Below are positions 51,424 to 63,283 of a stretch of 64,000 nt of DNA, one piece after another (the first letter of the stretch is position 1; every line of letters begins with the position of its first letter). The notes under the pieces were generated by a model. It ran no database searches. It had not been told where the DNA came from and worked only from the letters and a program-made list of their open reading frames with translations. A program made the position numbers and the translations under genes. The stretch covers positions 46,919,391-46,983,390 of the forward strand of contig CM060193.1 of assembly GCA_030549335.1 (NCBI GenBank), in the 5' to 3' direction. This stretch comes from Pontederia crassipes. Its lineage: Eukaryota; Streptophyta; Magnoliopsida; Commelinales; Pontederiaceae.

Positions 51424-54091
51424 CTAGAATTACCAGTATGAACAACAAAAAGCCTGGAAGTATAGAAATCATGGAAACTTTTGCATGCTGCCCGTAGATT
51501 TCAGGAAGTCCATGTCCTTATGAAACTTTCAGGCAATTGAATATGCAATGCTCAATCTGCAAAGATAATCCAATTAGATAGCTGCATAACGGAATCTAAA
51601 ATTTCAAAGGACTAAATAGCTGCATCAAATAGAAAGCCCACGTCCAACACTTCGAACTACAGTTCATGGAAGAATTCTTGCTGTTCTTGGAGTCAGAACG
51701 GGAATGTAATTTTTCATTTATGATGTTCTTATCTTGCACAGACGTTCATTTTGCTAGGAGCTTCACTAAAATGCATCGTTTCTGTTAAAACTCAGGTAGT
51801 AGCTTTTTATGAAGAATCAAATGTCCAAAGTTAGCACTTTCTACGTTTAACATCTCAGAAATGCAACAAAAAAAATTTCTGTTTTAACCAGGTTAGCTTC
51901 TTGCTTCTGTTGATAAATTCTCCAACCACATGACCATAAGAAAAATTACATGTTAAGTGTCTGTAATAGTCTTTGATATATTAAAGCTCTCTAATATATT
52001 GCACCAGACATCACTACATAATCAAGACATGATATTTAGGGCAAGTCTTCATTTTTACTAGTTTCATCAAGGATCTCAAACTTTCGTGAGGTAAAACTTC
52101 CAGGAAAACAGTAATGAAGCATAAACATCTGGAAGCTAAGAACAAAAGAAGTGTAGAAGTTCCTCATAGCAGATCCCTTTGTTCCATACTTCCAATTACT
52201 GAATAAGCATGAAATAAGAAGAAAACTTCATTCAAATACTCCTGTCATATATCTTTGAGAAGAACTAGGAACCTATTTTGATACTGCAAAGTGAAATATG
52301 AAATTAAACAAAAAAATAAATAAAACAAGTGCTGGTACCTTGAACAAACCATGATTCATTTGTTGATTGAACTAGAGAAATTTGGCATGACACCTCCAAT
52401 ACACTCGGGAAAATTGTCTTTCTACTGCCGACCTACGCATTTATTATGTTTTCCTTTAACATTCTTACTCAAGGAGCTTGGAATGTGGTTCTTCCTTGTA
52501 AGGATTGAGATCCTTCTTATTTCTTTCTATGTTATCCACACTTTTCAGTTCGGTGCCTAATAGCCTTCTTTTGGATTGATGATGAAGGTGGCCGCTTTCT
52601 CACTCCATGAGGTTCAGCCAACTTTACTTCAGCAGAAAGCTAGCCTTCACAAGACGGCATTGGGAAACTTAGTGACAGTTGGTTACACTACTTTTCTTAG
52701 CAAAAAGTTTCAACCATATACAAACCAATTGTCAACAGGTACAGTGGAGTTGCCATGTCAATGCGTGGCATAAAATGTTGCAGCTTGCAGAGCCAAAACA
52801 TTCACTACATCCTTGAACTCACTGCTGTCTGCCAAAGAACCAACCATGAGTGTTGTTTCATTTGGTTAAAATTTAAATTTTACCAGGAAATGGCGTTCAA
52901 GGTATTACCAGTTTTAACCAATAATGCAGGTATCTTTGCAAGTAAGGGAAGTATAAAATAGAACAAGATATCCTCAACAGTTGATGCAATAGTGTGAATT
53001 CCCTAGGAAGATAGCTGGGACAGGCTAGTTGCATTAGAGGAGCAAAGATAGCCACTACAGTACATTTGCTTGTAAGCCACTCCTCAAGGCGAATATAACA
53101 ACAAAACATAACAAAGTGGGGGTGGTTCTCTTATCCAAATCAAAGCTGTTTACATGGTGGTTAGTAGATTTATCACACTTTGTTGACAAAAAAATAGTTC
53201 TCGTCATCTCAATCTGGATATGTCTGCCATGAGATCGCAGGCTTACTGCCATTACTCACAATTACATAGTTTCTGGTGTATTACTGCGTAAATAGAAACC
53301 ATGCCAAAACTGATAGAAAAACAGGCATTTCTTAAAGCACGTTGTTCTTTTCCAACTATCTAATGTTATCAAATCCAACAAACATTTAATATTCGGGTCA
53401 GAAGCAATTACTTTTGTCCTCGTTATAATAAGCAATACGTGGACACTTCAGCCAGTACATAATTTGGCCCAAATTAAACACACATAAAATAACTCGAGGG
53501 CTAATTTGCAGCGTCAACATTGATGAAATCAGATATAAAACCAAAATAGTGGTTAAATCTTAATTCGGATCATGGCGATCTCATTAACCCACAACAAATT
53601 CAAATGAAGTGAATATTACACTTGATGAGACCATTGTTCTGTAAAATAAGGAAAACTGCACGACTGTAAGTATACAAGTTATAGACACTGTTTATCCACC
53701 ATCACTTATTTTGCAGGGCCCCCAAAATTGAAAGAAGCTGCAATAATTGGATGCTGGCGGTTGACTATTAACACCACCTTAAGATTATTTATACTTGTTA
53801 GATTTCTTGTATGATTGCAGTTTGATCTCTCGGTAAATCTACACTGCTATTTCTGGAACTAAAAACTTTTCACATCATTACATCCACACTAGTGTTGCCA
53901 ATATAACAGCAATATAATAAATTAGAAAAGAAAAAATGTTGCTGTGCCAGAAATCTTGAGGCACCTAGAAGTCTCCTCAAAATATTGAGCACATTTTGTT
54001 AGCTCAAAACATAAAACATGTAGTAGATTGCACTGTTCTGTGTAACTTGCAGTTTCTTTTTTTTTTCGATAATGAACTTGCAGTTTCTTTG
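51424..54091. other. Intergenic or IQD leader region
   Basis: AT-rich sequence between the IQD start and the NLP stop codon. The acceptor at 51424 implies that an IQD leader intron and upstream non-coding exon lie here. The donor and promoter were not identified. The last part must include the NLP 3' untranslated region. No repeat with defined ends was found. Confidence 0.45.
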
Positions 54092-57000
54092 TTAGTATGT
54101 GTTCCTTCCAGTCCCCATAAGCAGGCTGTTGCTGCTGCCTGAGCTACCAATAGCACTCGATAGATCCCGAACTAAAAGCCTTAAATTCTTAGATTCCACT
54201 GCTTCTAAGATTTCAAGATACTCTAACAAATCTGAGTCATTGGCCAATAGGATCCACTCGTCTTCATCGTCCTTGTACTTGACTTGGAAAGTACCAGTTA
54301 CCAACCTGAACCTCTTACTTATCTCCTCAAATAAATGGTGGCAACCCATAGAAGGAGAGAATTTGAACCTCACTATATCCTCTTTGTAAGTAGCCTTCAC
54401 ACTGACAAGTGAGACATCATTTTCTGCCAACAAGTTGGATATTTCATTTTGCTTTAAAGTCGAGTCGCTTGATGCACTACTGCTGGACGTGTCTGTAGTG
54501 CCGGAAGAAGACTGCCGGCAATGTCCTATAATCCTTGTACTGTTACTCGTGTTCTTTTTGCTTTTGCAAATTCCTGTTATACTATATTCAGGTGGAGAAA
54601 CTGGAGATATTTGTTGTTCATGATCTGGATGTTCTGATTGATCAGCAATATCAACAGTCTGACTGAGGGGAAACTTATTATCTGCTCTGTGTGTTCCCTT
54701 GAATTGCTTGCTTCCTGCATGTTCATCAGAATACATGGACACATCAACGCTGCTTGATGATTCTAACGGCTTGGTTACTTTGTTTTCTTGTGAAGACAAT
54801 TTTGCAATAAGTGTCCCCCTGACATGGTCATACTTTATTGCTCCACTGGCCCCTGGCATAGTGTCCATCAATTTTTGGATCTTCTTGACAGAATAGTTGA
54901 CTTTGTTTATTTGTCGAGATGGCCATCTTGAGATTCCATTCTGTCTGCATATTTTCTTAAGTGTTGTTGGGCAAACTGTAACAAGATAAGAAGTTAAGAA
55001 CTATAGTTAATAATTCTATGTCACCGATGCTAATAAAGGGAAATAGCTGACACTAAGTTATCAAAATCAAGGTAGCTCATAATACATAGCTTGAACTATG
55101 ACCAACTTTCAGGCATCTTCTAACACTGTCTTATCCACTCTTTCCTGACATCTGAGATTTATATTAACTCCTCTTTCCCTCAAATTTCATAAGATCATCA
55201 AATTGGTTCTGGAGTAGCCTTTTTTCTTGATTTCTTTCCTGAAAAATGAAACTACTTATCATTTCCTATTCATAAGAGGTTCTAGAGTATTTATTCCATC
55301 ATATTTTATGCATATACATCACAACTCTGAGACATTAGACTAGATGAAGTGACCTAACGAAGGGTGCAGTATGATAGTAAGAGAAGTTCTTTGTTGGTTC
55401 AACAACAAAGACCCTATGTTTCATTTGTTTCTAAATTGTACCATTACTTTCTCAAAGAAAAAGATAATGCAGTTTTTTCCCTTTCTGAAATAAAAGTACT
55501 ACTTTGAACCTTATAGATTTTAGTCCCATCACATATTGGGATATGATGGAACCAAGTATCACTCTAGGATGGTAATTTGGGATTGAATTGGAAGTTTTCT
55601 TTAACCATTCCCAGGGCATCCCCTTCCCACTAAAAAATTACAACCATGAATACTCACAGGAAGTAAAGATTGAGTTTTCTAGATCTAAATAAGACATAAT
55701 TTTTGGACCATCTAGGGTTCACTTTGTTGAGCTAAGGGCCTCACTTTTTTTGTGCCTCATACGACTCGACAACTGCTTAGAGATGAGAACTAATAGGACA
55801 AATTTATTTGTAATATAGTTTTTGAAACATCTTATCCGCGAGTAGGAGGAACACGCACCACCGATCCTCTTAGCAGCTTCCTTTAAAGTCCCAGAGTAGT
55901 GCTGTTGAAGAATGCTCAAGTTAATATTCTTTTCAGCTTTACTGCGACCTTTCCCACGGCGCCTTGATGATCTTGACTTATCCTGCATAATAGAAGTACT
56001 ACATACAATAGTAATCACGCAGGAGCCAACAAGAGCAATTCTACATATCAATGTCATTCTTAGCTATGCAAGTACCACGTTAAAAGCTAATGAAAAGTTC
56101 ATAAGTTTCCTCTCATCAAAAACTGCTTTGAATACATTTGTGAAACCAAACACACAATCTTAAAGGGAGAGTGGTTGAAACCTACAAAAATCTGGTTTTA
56201 CAAAGATGAGGAAGGATCTCTCTATCAGAAGTAGCTTTGGGACATTGCTTCCAACATTTTAGAATCATATTTTACGAAACCGAGGGTGACAGAAACCGGG
56301 ATGATTAGATTAAGTTTTAAGACAATACCTTCAATAGATATCAATAACTTATCATACGATGGGAAAAAGAATTTTCATTCATCTCTTAAATGCTTCATTC
56401 GAATTACAATGCAACACAGGAATCCCCAAATCCCAATGCTGGGTTCCAACTTAAAATCAACCAACACTAGCTGAAAAATAGTCAAACAAAGCCTCATTCT
56501 TAATCAGGACAAAAAGGATAACAGAAAGCCTTTTCAAGTCATTGCACTTCTTGGGAAAAGTTGCACAGTATAACTACCTTTCTAATTTATCTGATGCAAA
56601 AGAAAACATACAGCAACTGAAGTGCTGAGTCAACTATCAGCTGAAAGATGCATGTCCCGTAGATAGTAAATGCAAGAGGAAGCGACAGCAGAGTCATGGA
56701 ATAAATCAAAATTATTTCTTCGATGATTAAGGATGATTGCATGGTTAAAATGCTTACCCAATCGAGAGGACCATCATCTATTTGTTTATCCAAATTTACT
56801 TCATGCATGAAGCCTGAATTGGTTGAATCATAACCACATTGTATACGAAGATTATTTCTTTTTGTTAAGTCTATTGATTGGGAGCTCATTCCTGTTTGAC
56901 TTACGTCTAGCCTACTGGCGTCATATCCAACTATTTCAGTATCTGAGACTGTTCTCAAGCTTCTGCAGATTTTATGCATTGTGATTGAAAGGTTGTTTAA

Positions 57001-58112
57001 CAACAGCTGTTGTTCTGTGCTTCCCCTGCAATTTATTGGAAGAAAGAATTCCAGTATGTAGTCATCATCCCCTGTATAAGTGCTCCTCAGCCTGATTGCC
57101 ACAGATGCATGCAGACCAAACTTGCGAGCATGATGTGCAAGTGGATATTGGTGGACACTGAACATTCCTACGTCAGAAGAAAATACTGGATGAGATGATT
57201 TAATTGTTTTTCCTGCAGTACCCTGCCCAATCTGGAGACAGTTCTCTGAACATGCATGAAGAAAACCATGCATTCCTTGATCATGTACATAGCAAGCAGA
57301 CTCCTGAATGCATAGGATAGTTTCCTTCTGTGCAGTTAATTCACTCTTATCATCATCACTGGAATAACTCAAAGGAATCCATGTAAGTGCCAAAGGTAGC
57401 ATATGTGCGTGACATGTAGATCTTAAGACATCCAGTATCTCTGCAAAGGCTGACCTCTGGCACATTTTAAGGTTCTGCAATTAAGATTGAGAAATGCTTA
57501 GTGATAGTTTGACAACATCATAAATTTTATAGAAATGTAGTCTTTTTCGACCCAGAAATAATAGTTAAATATACAAATCATATAGTTATTGTTAGCACCT
57601 GTCGCCTAGCATTTGCTTTGTCACTCCTTAGATTTACTGCCTGCACGTTCAGAAGAGTAATGACTGTTAATCTTTTGGAACAAATGTGATAACTGAAAAA
57701 CATAAATCTTCATGAAAATCATCAGAATGTGGCAGCAGTTCTTTTTTTATAAGATTCAACAAAGATGACTAGATGAGTACTTGCTACCTGAAAAGCATGC
57801 ATGCACATCTTGATTGATTGATACACGAAATAAGTAACAAATTTTCGTTTCTATCATTCACAAGGATCAGAAGTACATATTTTCAAGAACGAAAAATATT
57901 TGACTCCAGCAAATGGAAGAGAGGTGATAGTCCAATTATAATGACAATAGAAATAAAGAAAATTTTCAAATGAAAACATCAAATGTTGATGACTATTTAT
58001 CTTAAGAAATACTGCATTTGTATTAAAGGGGCATGTTGATAAAAAGATGGTTTCAATGATCACTGACTTGCAGAGAAGAGCGAATATTGGCCATCTCCAT
58101 ATCAAAATCAGA

Positions 58113-58189
58113 GTATATGTGGCGAATTTGCGTCTCAAAGAAGTTTCTACAGATGTGCTGGTGGTTGCATATGAGCCGCTCTTGATAAA
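58113..58189 (+). pseudogene. Mog1 (Ran-binding protein) exon fragment
   Basis: Open reading starts at the insertion edge and includes VYVANLRLKEV and TDVLVVAYEPLLI, a close match to the conserved region of plant Mog1-like Ran guanine-nucleotide release factors. It runs into a consensus donor (AA then GTAAGT at 58190), splitting the Asn codon expected next. Only one partial exon is present; no start, no downstream exon and no stop, so it cannot make Mog1. Confidence 0.75.
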
Positions 58190-59350
58190 GTAAGTATGTT
58201 GAACCATGTGGTTTTTAGCTAGCAAGTAGTTTAATTTGGCATTTGTATTTTTGAAGCATTTTTTTTTCTTTTTTTCCATTTTGAAGTAAAATCATCTCAA
58301 AGTTGTTTAGTTTCCAACTATGGTTCATGGTTACAAAAAACACAAGTCCCTTTCCTTCTTCATTTTACATCATATTGGGATTTATTTTCAGTTTCAGTGC
58401 GTGCAATTTATTTTGATGCTTTTATACGACCTTTTTATCCTTGAAGCCTTTATGTTCCTTCATCCTAACACCATGCATACCCCATGTTTTAGTAAGCTTT
58501 AACAGTTTTGTCTATGTAGATCATGACTATACTCCTTGTGAAGATGAATTTTCAAATCAGAGCTCTTCATGAACTTGAATATAAGTTTTTTCCCATGTAA
58601 CTTCTGTGTACTTATCCTGCTTCCTATGTACCTATCTCATCTATGTAATAGCATTTCGTGTCAAAATTATGTAAATCGCCATCATCTATTAGTCAAGTGC
58701 CTCCCAAAATCTAAGTGACCTAGTGAACCCACGGGTGACGCCATAAATGCCGGAATAGCCTCGAGAATCCGAATGTTCTCGCAGCAATGGTCACAAGACT
58801 TGGCCCAAAGATGCATTGCAAACAGCTACTTAATACTTGTTTTGTGGCAACTAGTAAATGGTGAAGGGATGGAGAAGTAAAAATACAAAATTCACAACGT
58901 CGGAAACAGAGACCAGCCCAGAACTGTCCCGTGTCCAATGATGATTGACCACCATGCCCATGTCTAATTATGTGTCAACACGCACACTTTTTTACAGTGC
59001 AGTGGCCATTGCATTTTAACTTTGGCAAAATCTTTGTGTCTGTGTAATGTGTTTGTTGTTAGTGGTCTTTCATGTTAGCAGGTTTGTTTACATCATTGAA
59101 AAGCAAAGAGGTAGTGGGTCTCATAGAGTGGAATAATTTCAGCATTCTGCATCTGGATTTCAGTATACTATTTCATCAAACAGCACCTTTACATAAAGTT
59201 CAGCTGGTCTTGTACTCCTGTGGTAGATTCTTCTTCACTGTATGGATTGATTCTTCGTCACTGTATATACAATTCTGTATGACATTGTGTTGCCTCCTAC
59301 AAAGCTCACCTTTTGGTTTCTTTTTCTTTCTTTTTGTTGCACCTTACACT

Positions 59351-59526
59351 AACTCCGCCTATGTTTTATAGTCGATTCCAAGCTCGGATAAAGGAGGAAG
59401 GTTGTGTTAGACCCCGACAGTCAGCGTAAAATTCTATCGAATCTTATGAACATAGATCAACGAGCGTCGTATGATCCATGTAGCCGACCCCATCTAGTGA
59501 GATAAAGCTTTGTTGTTGTTGTTTGG
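59351..59526 (+). mobile_element. SINE at the 3' end of the NLP insert
   Basis: Contains the family blocks aactccgcctatgtt, ggataaaggaggaagg, ccccgacagtcagcgtaaaa and the 3' end ataaagctttgttgttgttg. It is diverged from the FAS1-intron copy by scattered substitutions. Its own left duplication is not visible, as expected if it was carried inside a larger transcript. Confidence 0.7.
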
Positions 59527-61636
59527 CCATATCAAAATCAGGCTTCTCCTTGTTTGTAACCAGCTCAAGGACAGCACAACAAAAACATCCATGTTCTTCG
59601 AAAATTGGTAAAGCGAGTGAACCACGAATATTGTAATTGATTGCATGCTCCATCCTTAAGTACTCCAATTGATAATAGTAGACAATGTTTGAAGTCCACT
59701 CAGGCACTCCAGAGATGAACACACGGCCAGGAAGCCCAGAGATAGATCTGTGTGTCCTTCCCTGAAAAGGTATAAGTCCTTGAGACTTCCCGGTACCCAG
59801 AAAGAATCTGATCCAGTAGATAGGGCTGATTAGAGGTACTCAAAACATACTCATTCTCCTGCCTGTAGGGCATCCACACTTGGACAAGTATTCCACCTCC
59901 TGAGGACTTCATTAAGGACATTGCCCTGAGCAATTTTTCATCAAGTGAACCGCTGGCAAGTGATCTGGGCACGGATCCTTTAAGTTCATCGTTGTCAGAT
60001 ATATTAAGTGGAAGGAAAGAGTTACTTCTTGCATCTGCTGATGTAATGTCCATGTCACGAGGTAATGACAAGTCCTGTGCTTCCTTAACAGTGTCCTGCA
60101 TCACTGAGTCCTTCCCAGTACTCGAAGGAAGACAACTGCAGTCCCTGAAGTCATCACAAATTGCGGACCCTGAATCCTTTCTCTGAACCGCCCGAAGTTC
60201 TGCTGCGCATTCAAATAGTTGAACTGCGAAAACATCTGGTCAGAAGTTGCTGGATTGCAGAGCTCAGTGAAAGAATCAATATTCATCAGAGCTGAATAAC
60301 CGATCGCATCTTCCGGGAACGGATTAAAACCCTCCATTTTGTAACACAAGTTCTCCTAAAACCAGTAAGATTCCTCTATGGAAACTTCCCCAAACTGAAG
60401 TCCATCTAACAGCTACAACTCTTGAGTTCTCACCTAATTCTTTGCTCAATTGACCAGCAATAACCGTTCCGGAGGCTAAACAACTAGCCGCTTGCGCATT
60501 CAAGAAGGTATTAGGTAAGGGTTTAATTCATATGCTACCAACTTGAGTTGGTAGCATGGTGCTACCACGATCTGGACCGTCGATGATGAAATCCACGGTG
60601 TACACGATTCTAATCATCACGGCCGTTCGATTCACGATCGACGGCCGAGATTACGTCCATTTTTTTTTTTGCCCTAATAACCTCCCGATCGGCGCTCTCC
60701 TCTCTCTCTCCCCTCTTCGTCCACGACAGCGTCTTCTCCCCCTTGTCCCTCCCGCCGACGTGCGCTCGATCGTTCCGCCAGCCGAGATCGGTCGCCGCCA
60801 GCCGATCTCTCGCCGTCCCCTGATTTGTTGCCGAGGTCCCTCGCTGCCGCCGCCAGATCTGTTGCCGAGATCCCTCGCCGCCGCCGCCGCATTTCGAGAT
60901 CCCTCGACGTCGCCGACCGCCCCCTCGCCCAGCTCGACCGCCGCCGCCGCCCCCTCTATCGCCCAGGTGGACCACCGCCGCCGAGATCGGCCACAGCACT
61001 CTCGCCTTCCACCATCTCGCCGAGAACGGCCGCAGCCGCCGTGCGATCCGGTCAGCCACGCGCGAGAGAGCGCGCGGATCTGCAGTCATCTTCGTCCCCC
61101 GACGAGATCTACGCGTTCTCCGTCCAGATCTGCTCGATCTCCCGGCCGCCGGCCGCTATCTCTCCCCCACCGCGGTTCTCTCGCCCCCGCCGCCGTTCGC
61201 TCGCCGCCTCGCCCACTTGTAGCCTCCGCTTGTTCTCTCGCTCCTGTCGCCGTTCGCTCGCCGCCGCCGTTCGCTTCCGCCTCGCCCACTCGCAGCCTCC
61301 GCCGCCGCCGCCTTGCCGTCTCGCCCACTCGCAGCCTCTGCCGCCGCCGCCTCGCCCACTCGCCGCCGTCTCGCCTCGCCCCCCTCCGCGGCCGTCTCGC
61401 CTCACCCCCCTCCGCCACCGTCTCGCCTCGCCCCCCTCCGCCGCCGTCTCGCCTCGACCCCCTCCGCCGCCGTCTCGCCTCCCTCCGCCGCCGTCTCGCC
61501 TCGCCCCCCTCCGCCGCCGTCTCGCCTCCCTCCGCCGCCGTCTCGCGTCGCCCCCCTCCGCCGCCGGCTCGCTTAGCCCCGCTGCCGCCGTGCTCTCGCC
61601 CTGGCGTACTTGCACTTCGACATTAAGAGCACTTTG

Positions 61637-61850
61637 ATGTGGTTCGAATGTGAACATGATTGTATTTCATTTCATTTGTCGGCAAAGAATTTGTAATTTG
61701 TGTGTGGTTCGAACTTAAACATGATTGCAGTCAATTTCATTTGTCGTCAAAGAATTTGTATGGCCTTGCATATAGGTCGATTCTTGAATATGTAGTTGAA
61801 CGTGATTGTTTTCATTTGTCTTCAAAGAATTTGTATATACTTACATTTTG
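61637..61850. repeat. About 65-bp tandem repeat in the Mutator-like element
   Basis: Three imperfect units, each with a gtggttcgaa-type start, an acatgattg phrase and an end like tcaaagaatttgta. Confidence 0.7.
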
Positions 61851-62256
61851 ATGTGATTTAAGTGCACTTTGATGTAGTTTGATTCTTGTATACGTTTTTG
61901 AACATGATTGTCGAAAGATTGAATTCCATTTTTGAATTCCATTTCATTTGTCGTCCCACAACAACACATTATTTGTATAACATACTCGGAACGACGTCCG
62001 ACGGAATGACAACTTTTATGTGAGATTATGCTGCTCTTATATACATCAACTGAATGTAATGCTGATATTTAATAACTAATCAAGTTTCAGAAGATCCCAG
62101 TAATAATAATAATGAAATTTCTTGCTTTTGTGCAATGAACAGTTCCATCCTTCAAAGCAAATTATTCGACCAAGCAACACAATCTTCTATCTTTAGGAGC
62201 TAAGATCTGAATAGATTCTGATAATTTCTATACACTTCTCAGGAATTCGAATTCAA

Positions 62257-62370
62257 CGTCGCACACATTAGCGCATTCTCATCGCACACGTTAGTGCATT
62301 ACAAAGTCGCACACATTAGCGCATTACAAAATCGCACATTAGCGCATTACAAAGTCGCACACTAGCAAAT
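62257..62370. repeat. Short tandem repeat of gcgcattacaaa type
   Basis: About five units of roughly 20-26 bp containing cgcacacattagcgcattac with small changes and length variation, in the core of the Mutator-like element. Confidence 0.75.
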
Positions 62371-62814
62371 TACAAATAAATACAATCATGATCGAGGGCG
62401 AGACCGGCGGCGTGCGTCGGAATGGTGCTGGAGGGGGTGAGTGCGGCGGCGGGGCAAGAGCAGCGGCAGGGAGGGCGAGAGTGGCGGAGGCGGGGACGAG
62501 AGCGGCGGCAGGGCGAGGCGAGAGCGGCGGCGGCGGGGGCCAGAGAGCGGCAGCGAGGCGTAGCGGCGGCGGCGGGGGCTAGAGAGCAGCGGCGGGGGGC
62601 GTGCGGCGGAGCGGCGGAGGGGGGCGGGGGCGAGAGAGCGGCAGCGAGGCGATAGCGGCGGCGGCGGGGGCGAGAGAGCGGCGGCGGGGGCAAGAGAGCG
62701 ACGGGGGCGTGCGTCGGAGCGGCGGAGGGGGGCGGGAGAGCGGGCAGCGTGCATCGGAGCGGCGGAGGGGGGGCGGGAGAATGGCGGCGGCGGAGGGGGG
62801 GGCAGATCGTCGGC

Positions 62815-62839
62815 GGGGGGGGGGGGGGGGGGGGGGGGG
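62815..62839 (+). repeat. Run of 25 G
   Basis: An uninterrupted 25-nt G run inside the G-rich right arm of the Mutator-like element. Length in such runs is often unstable or misread. Confidence 0.9.
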
Positions 62840-63283
62840 CGAGATCGGCGGCGGTGGGGGGCGAGATCGGCGGCGGGGCGCGGGATAGTCGGCGGAGGGC
62901 GAGATGGTCGGCACTAGGGCACACGGCGAGGGCGTTCATTTACATCCGACGGCGTCCGTCGCCCGACGGCCCAGATTTGGAGGCGGAGCCGGGGCGGCGG
63001 CGATCGGGAGGAGCAGGCGGCGCCGGGAATGGCGAGAGCGGCGGCGGGGCGGAGCAGCGATTGGGAGGCGCGACACGCGATCGAAGAGGAAGAAGAGAGG
63101 GAGAGAGGGGGCGCTGGGTGAGGGTGATTCAAGTAAAAAAAAATCGCGGTCGTCGATCCAGATCGGACGGCCGAGAATACTACCACGATCTAGACCGTGG
63201 ATCCAAGATCCGACGGCCCAGATCGTGGTAGCAACATGCTACCAACTTAAGTTGGTAGCATGTGAATTAAACCCATTAGGTAA

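Larger units (their letters stand above)
58112..59526 (+). mobile_element. Retroposed insert: Mog1 gene segment ending in a SINE
   Basis: The insert interrupts NLP exon 1 and is flanked by a perfect 15-bp duplication ccatatcaaaatcag at 58097-58111 and 59527-59541. Reading + strand: part of a Mog1 coding exon at its 5' edge (58113-58189), an intron donor GTAAGT, about 1.1 kb of unspliced intron-like sequence, then a SINE whose TTG tail touches the right duplication. The whole 1,415 bp behaves as one retroposition unit, truncated at 5' and terminated by the SINE 3' end. Mechanism is inferred: a LINE machinery recognising the SINE tail on a host pre-mRNA. Confidence 0.75.
54092..60337 (-). pseudogene. 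NIN-like protein (NLP) transcription factor gene, apparently disrupted
   Basis: NLPs are nitrate-response transcription factors with a GAF-like N-terminal half, an RWP-RK DNA-binding domain and a PB1 domain. Exons (minus): exon 1 from ATG 60337 to 59527, resuming 58096-58068 after an insertion; 57640-57599; 57474-56758; 55982-55859; 54975-54092. Family landmarks are SSGGGILVQVWMPYRQ, LPGRVFISGVPEWTSN, GSLALPIFEE, AVNLRSDKANARRQ, CHAHMLPLALTWIP, the RWP-RK region LKEAAKRIGG...CRQNGISRWPSRQINKV, and a PB1 domain near the end (YKDDEDEWILLANDSD). Damage: the frame changes between 60239 and 60104, changes back near 59760, and a 1.4-kb insertion (58112-59526) breaks exon 1. The signature RWPxRK reads RWPSRQ. 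The two 1-nt shifts could be sequence errors; the insertion cannot. A leader intron (60356-63318) is likely. Confidence 0.85.
60519..63274. mobile_element. GC-rich Mutator-like element with 9-bp target duplication
   Basis: A 2,756-bp element whose first and last 64 bp or so are inverted matches (left gggtttaattcatatgctac, right gtagcatgtgaattaaaccc). It is flanked by a perfect 9-bp duplication attaggtaa at 60510-60518 and 63275-63283, diagnostic of Mutator-superfamily insertion. The outer parts include an internal palindrome (accaacttgagttggt). The arms are C-rich on the left and G-rich on the right (cgccgcc and cggcggc arrays), so the element can fold back. The core holds two tandem-repeat blocks. 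No transposase is present, and the arms' open frames are low complexity. Related to the element at 1-2377. Confidence 0.85.

Noticed and set aside
60101-60239. Explaining the NLP frame change by an intron
   Set aside because: Candidate GT and AG pairs in the interval give introns under about 60 nt, below the usual plant minimum, or remove conserved sequence.
60556-61657. Open frames up to 356 codons in the left arm of the second Mutator-like element
   Set aside because: Same low-complexity cause; overlapping frames on both strands and no domain. I also looked for a captured host gene and saw none.
62257-62370. CRISPR-like array of short repeats
   Set aside because: Units vary in length and there are no unique spacers; it is a tandem repeat inside a plant transposon.
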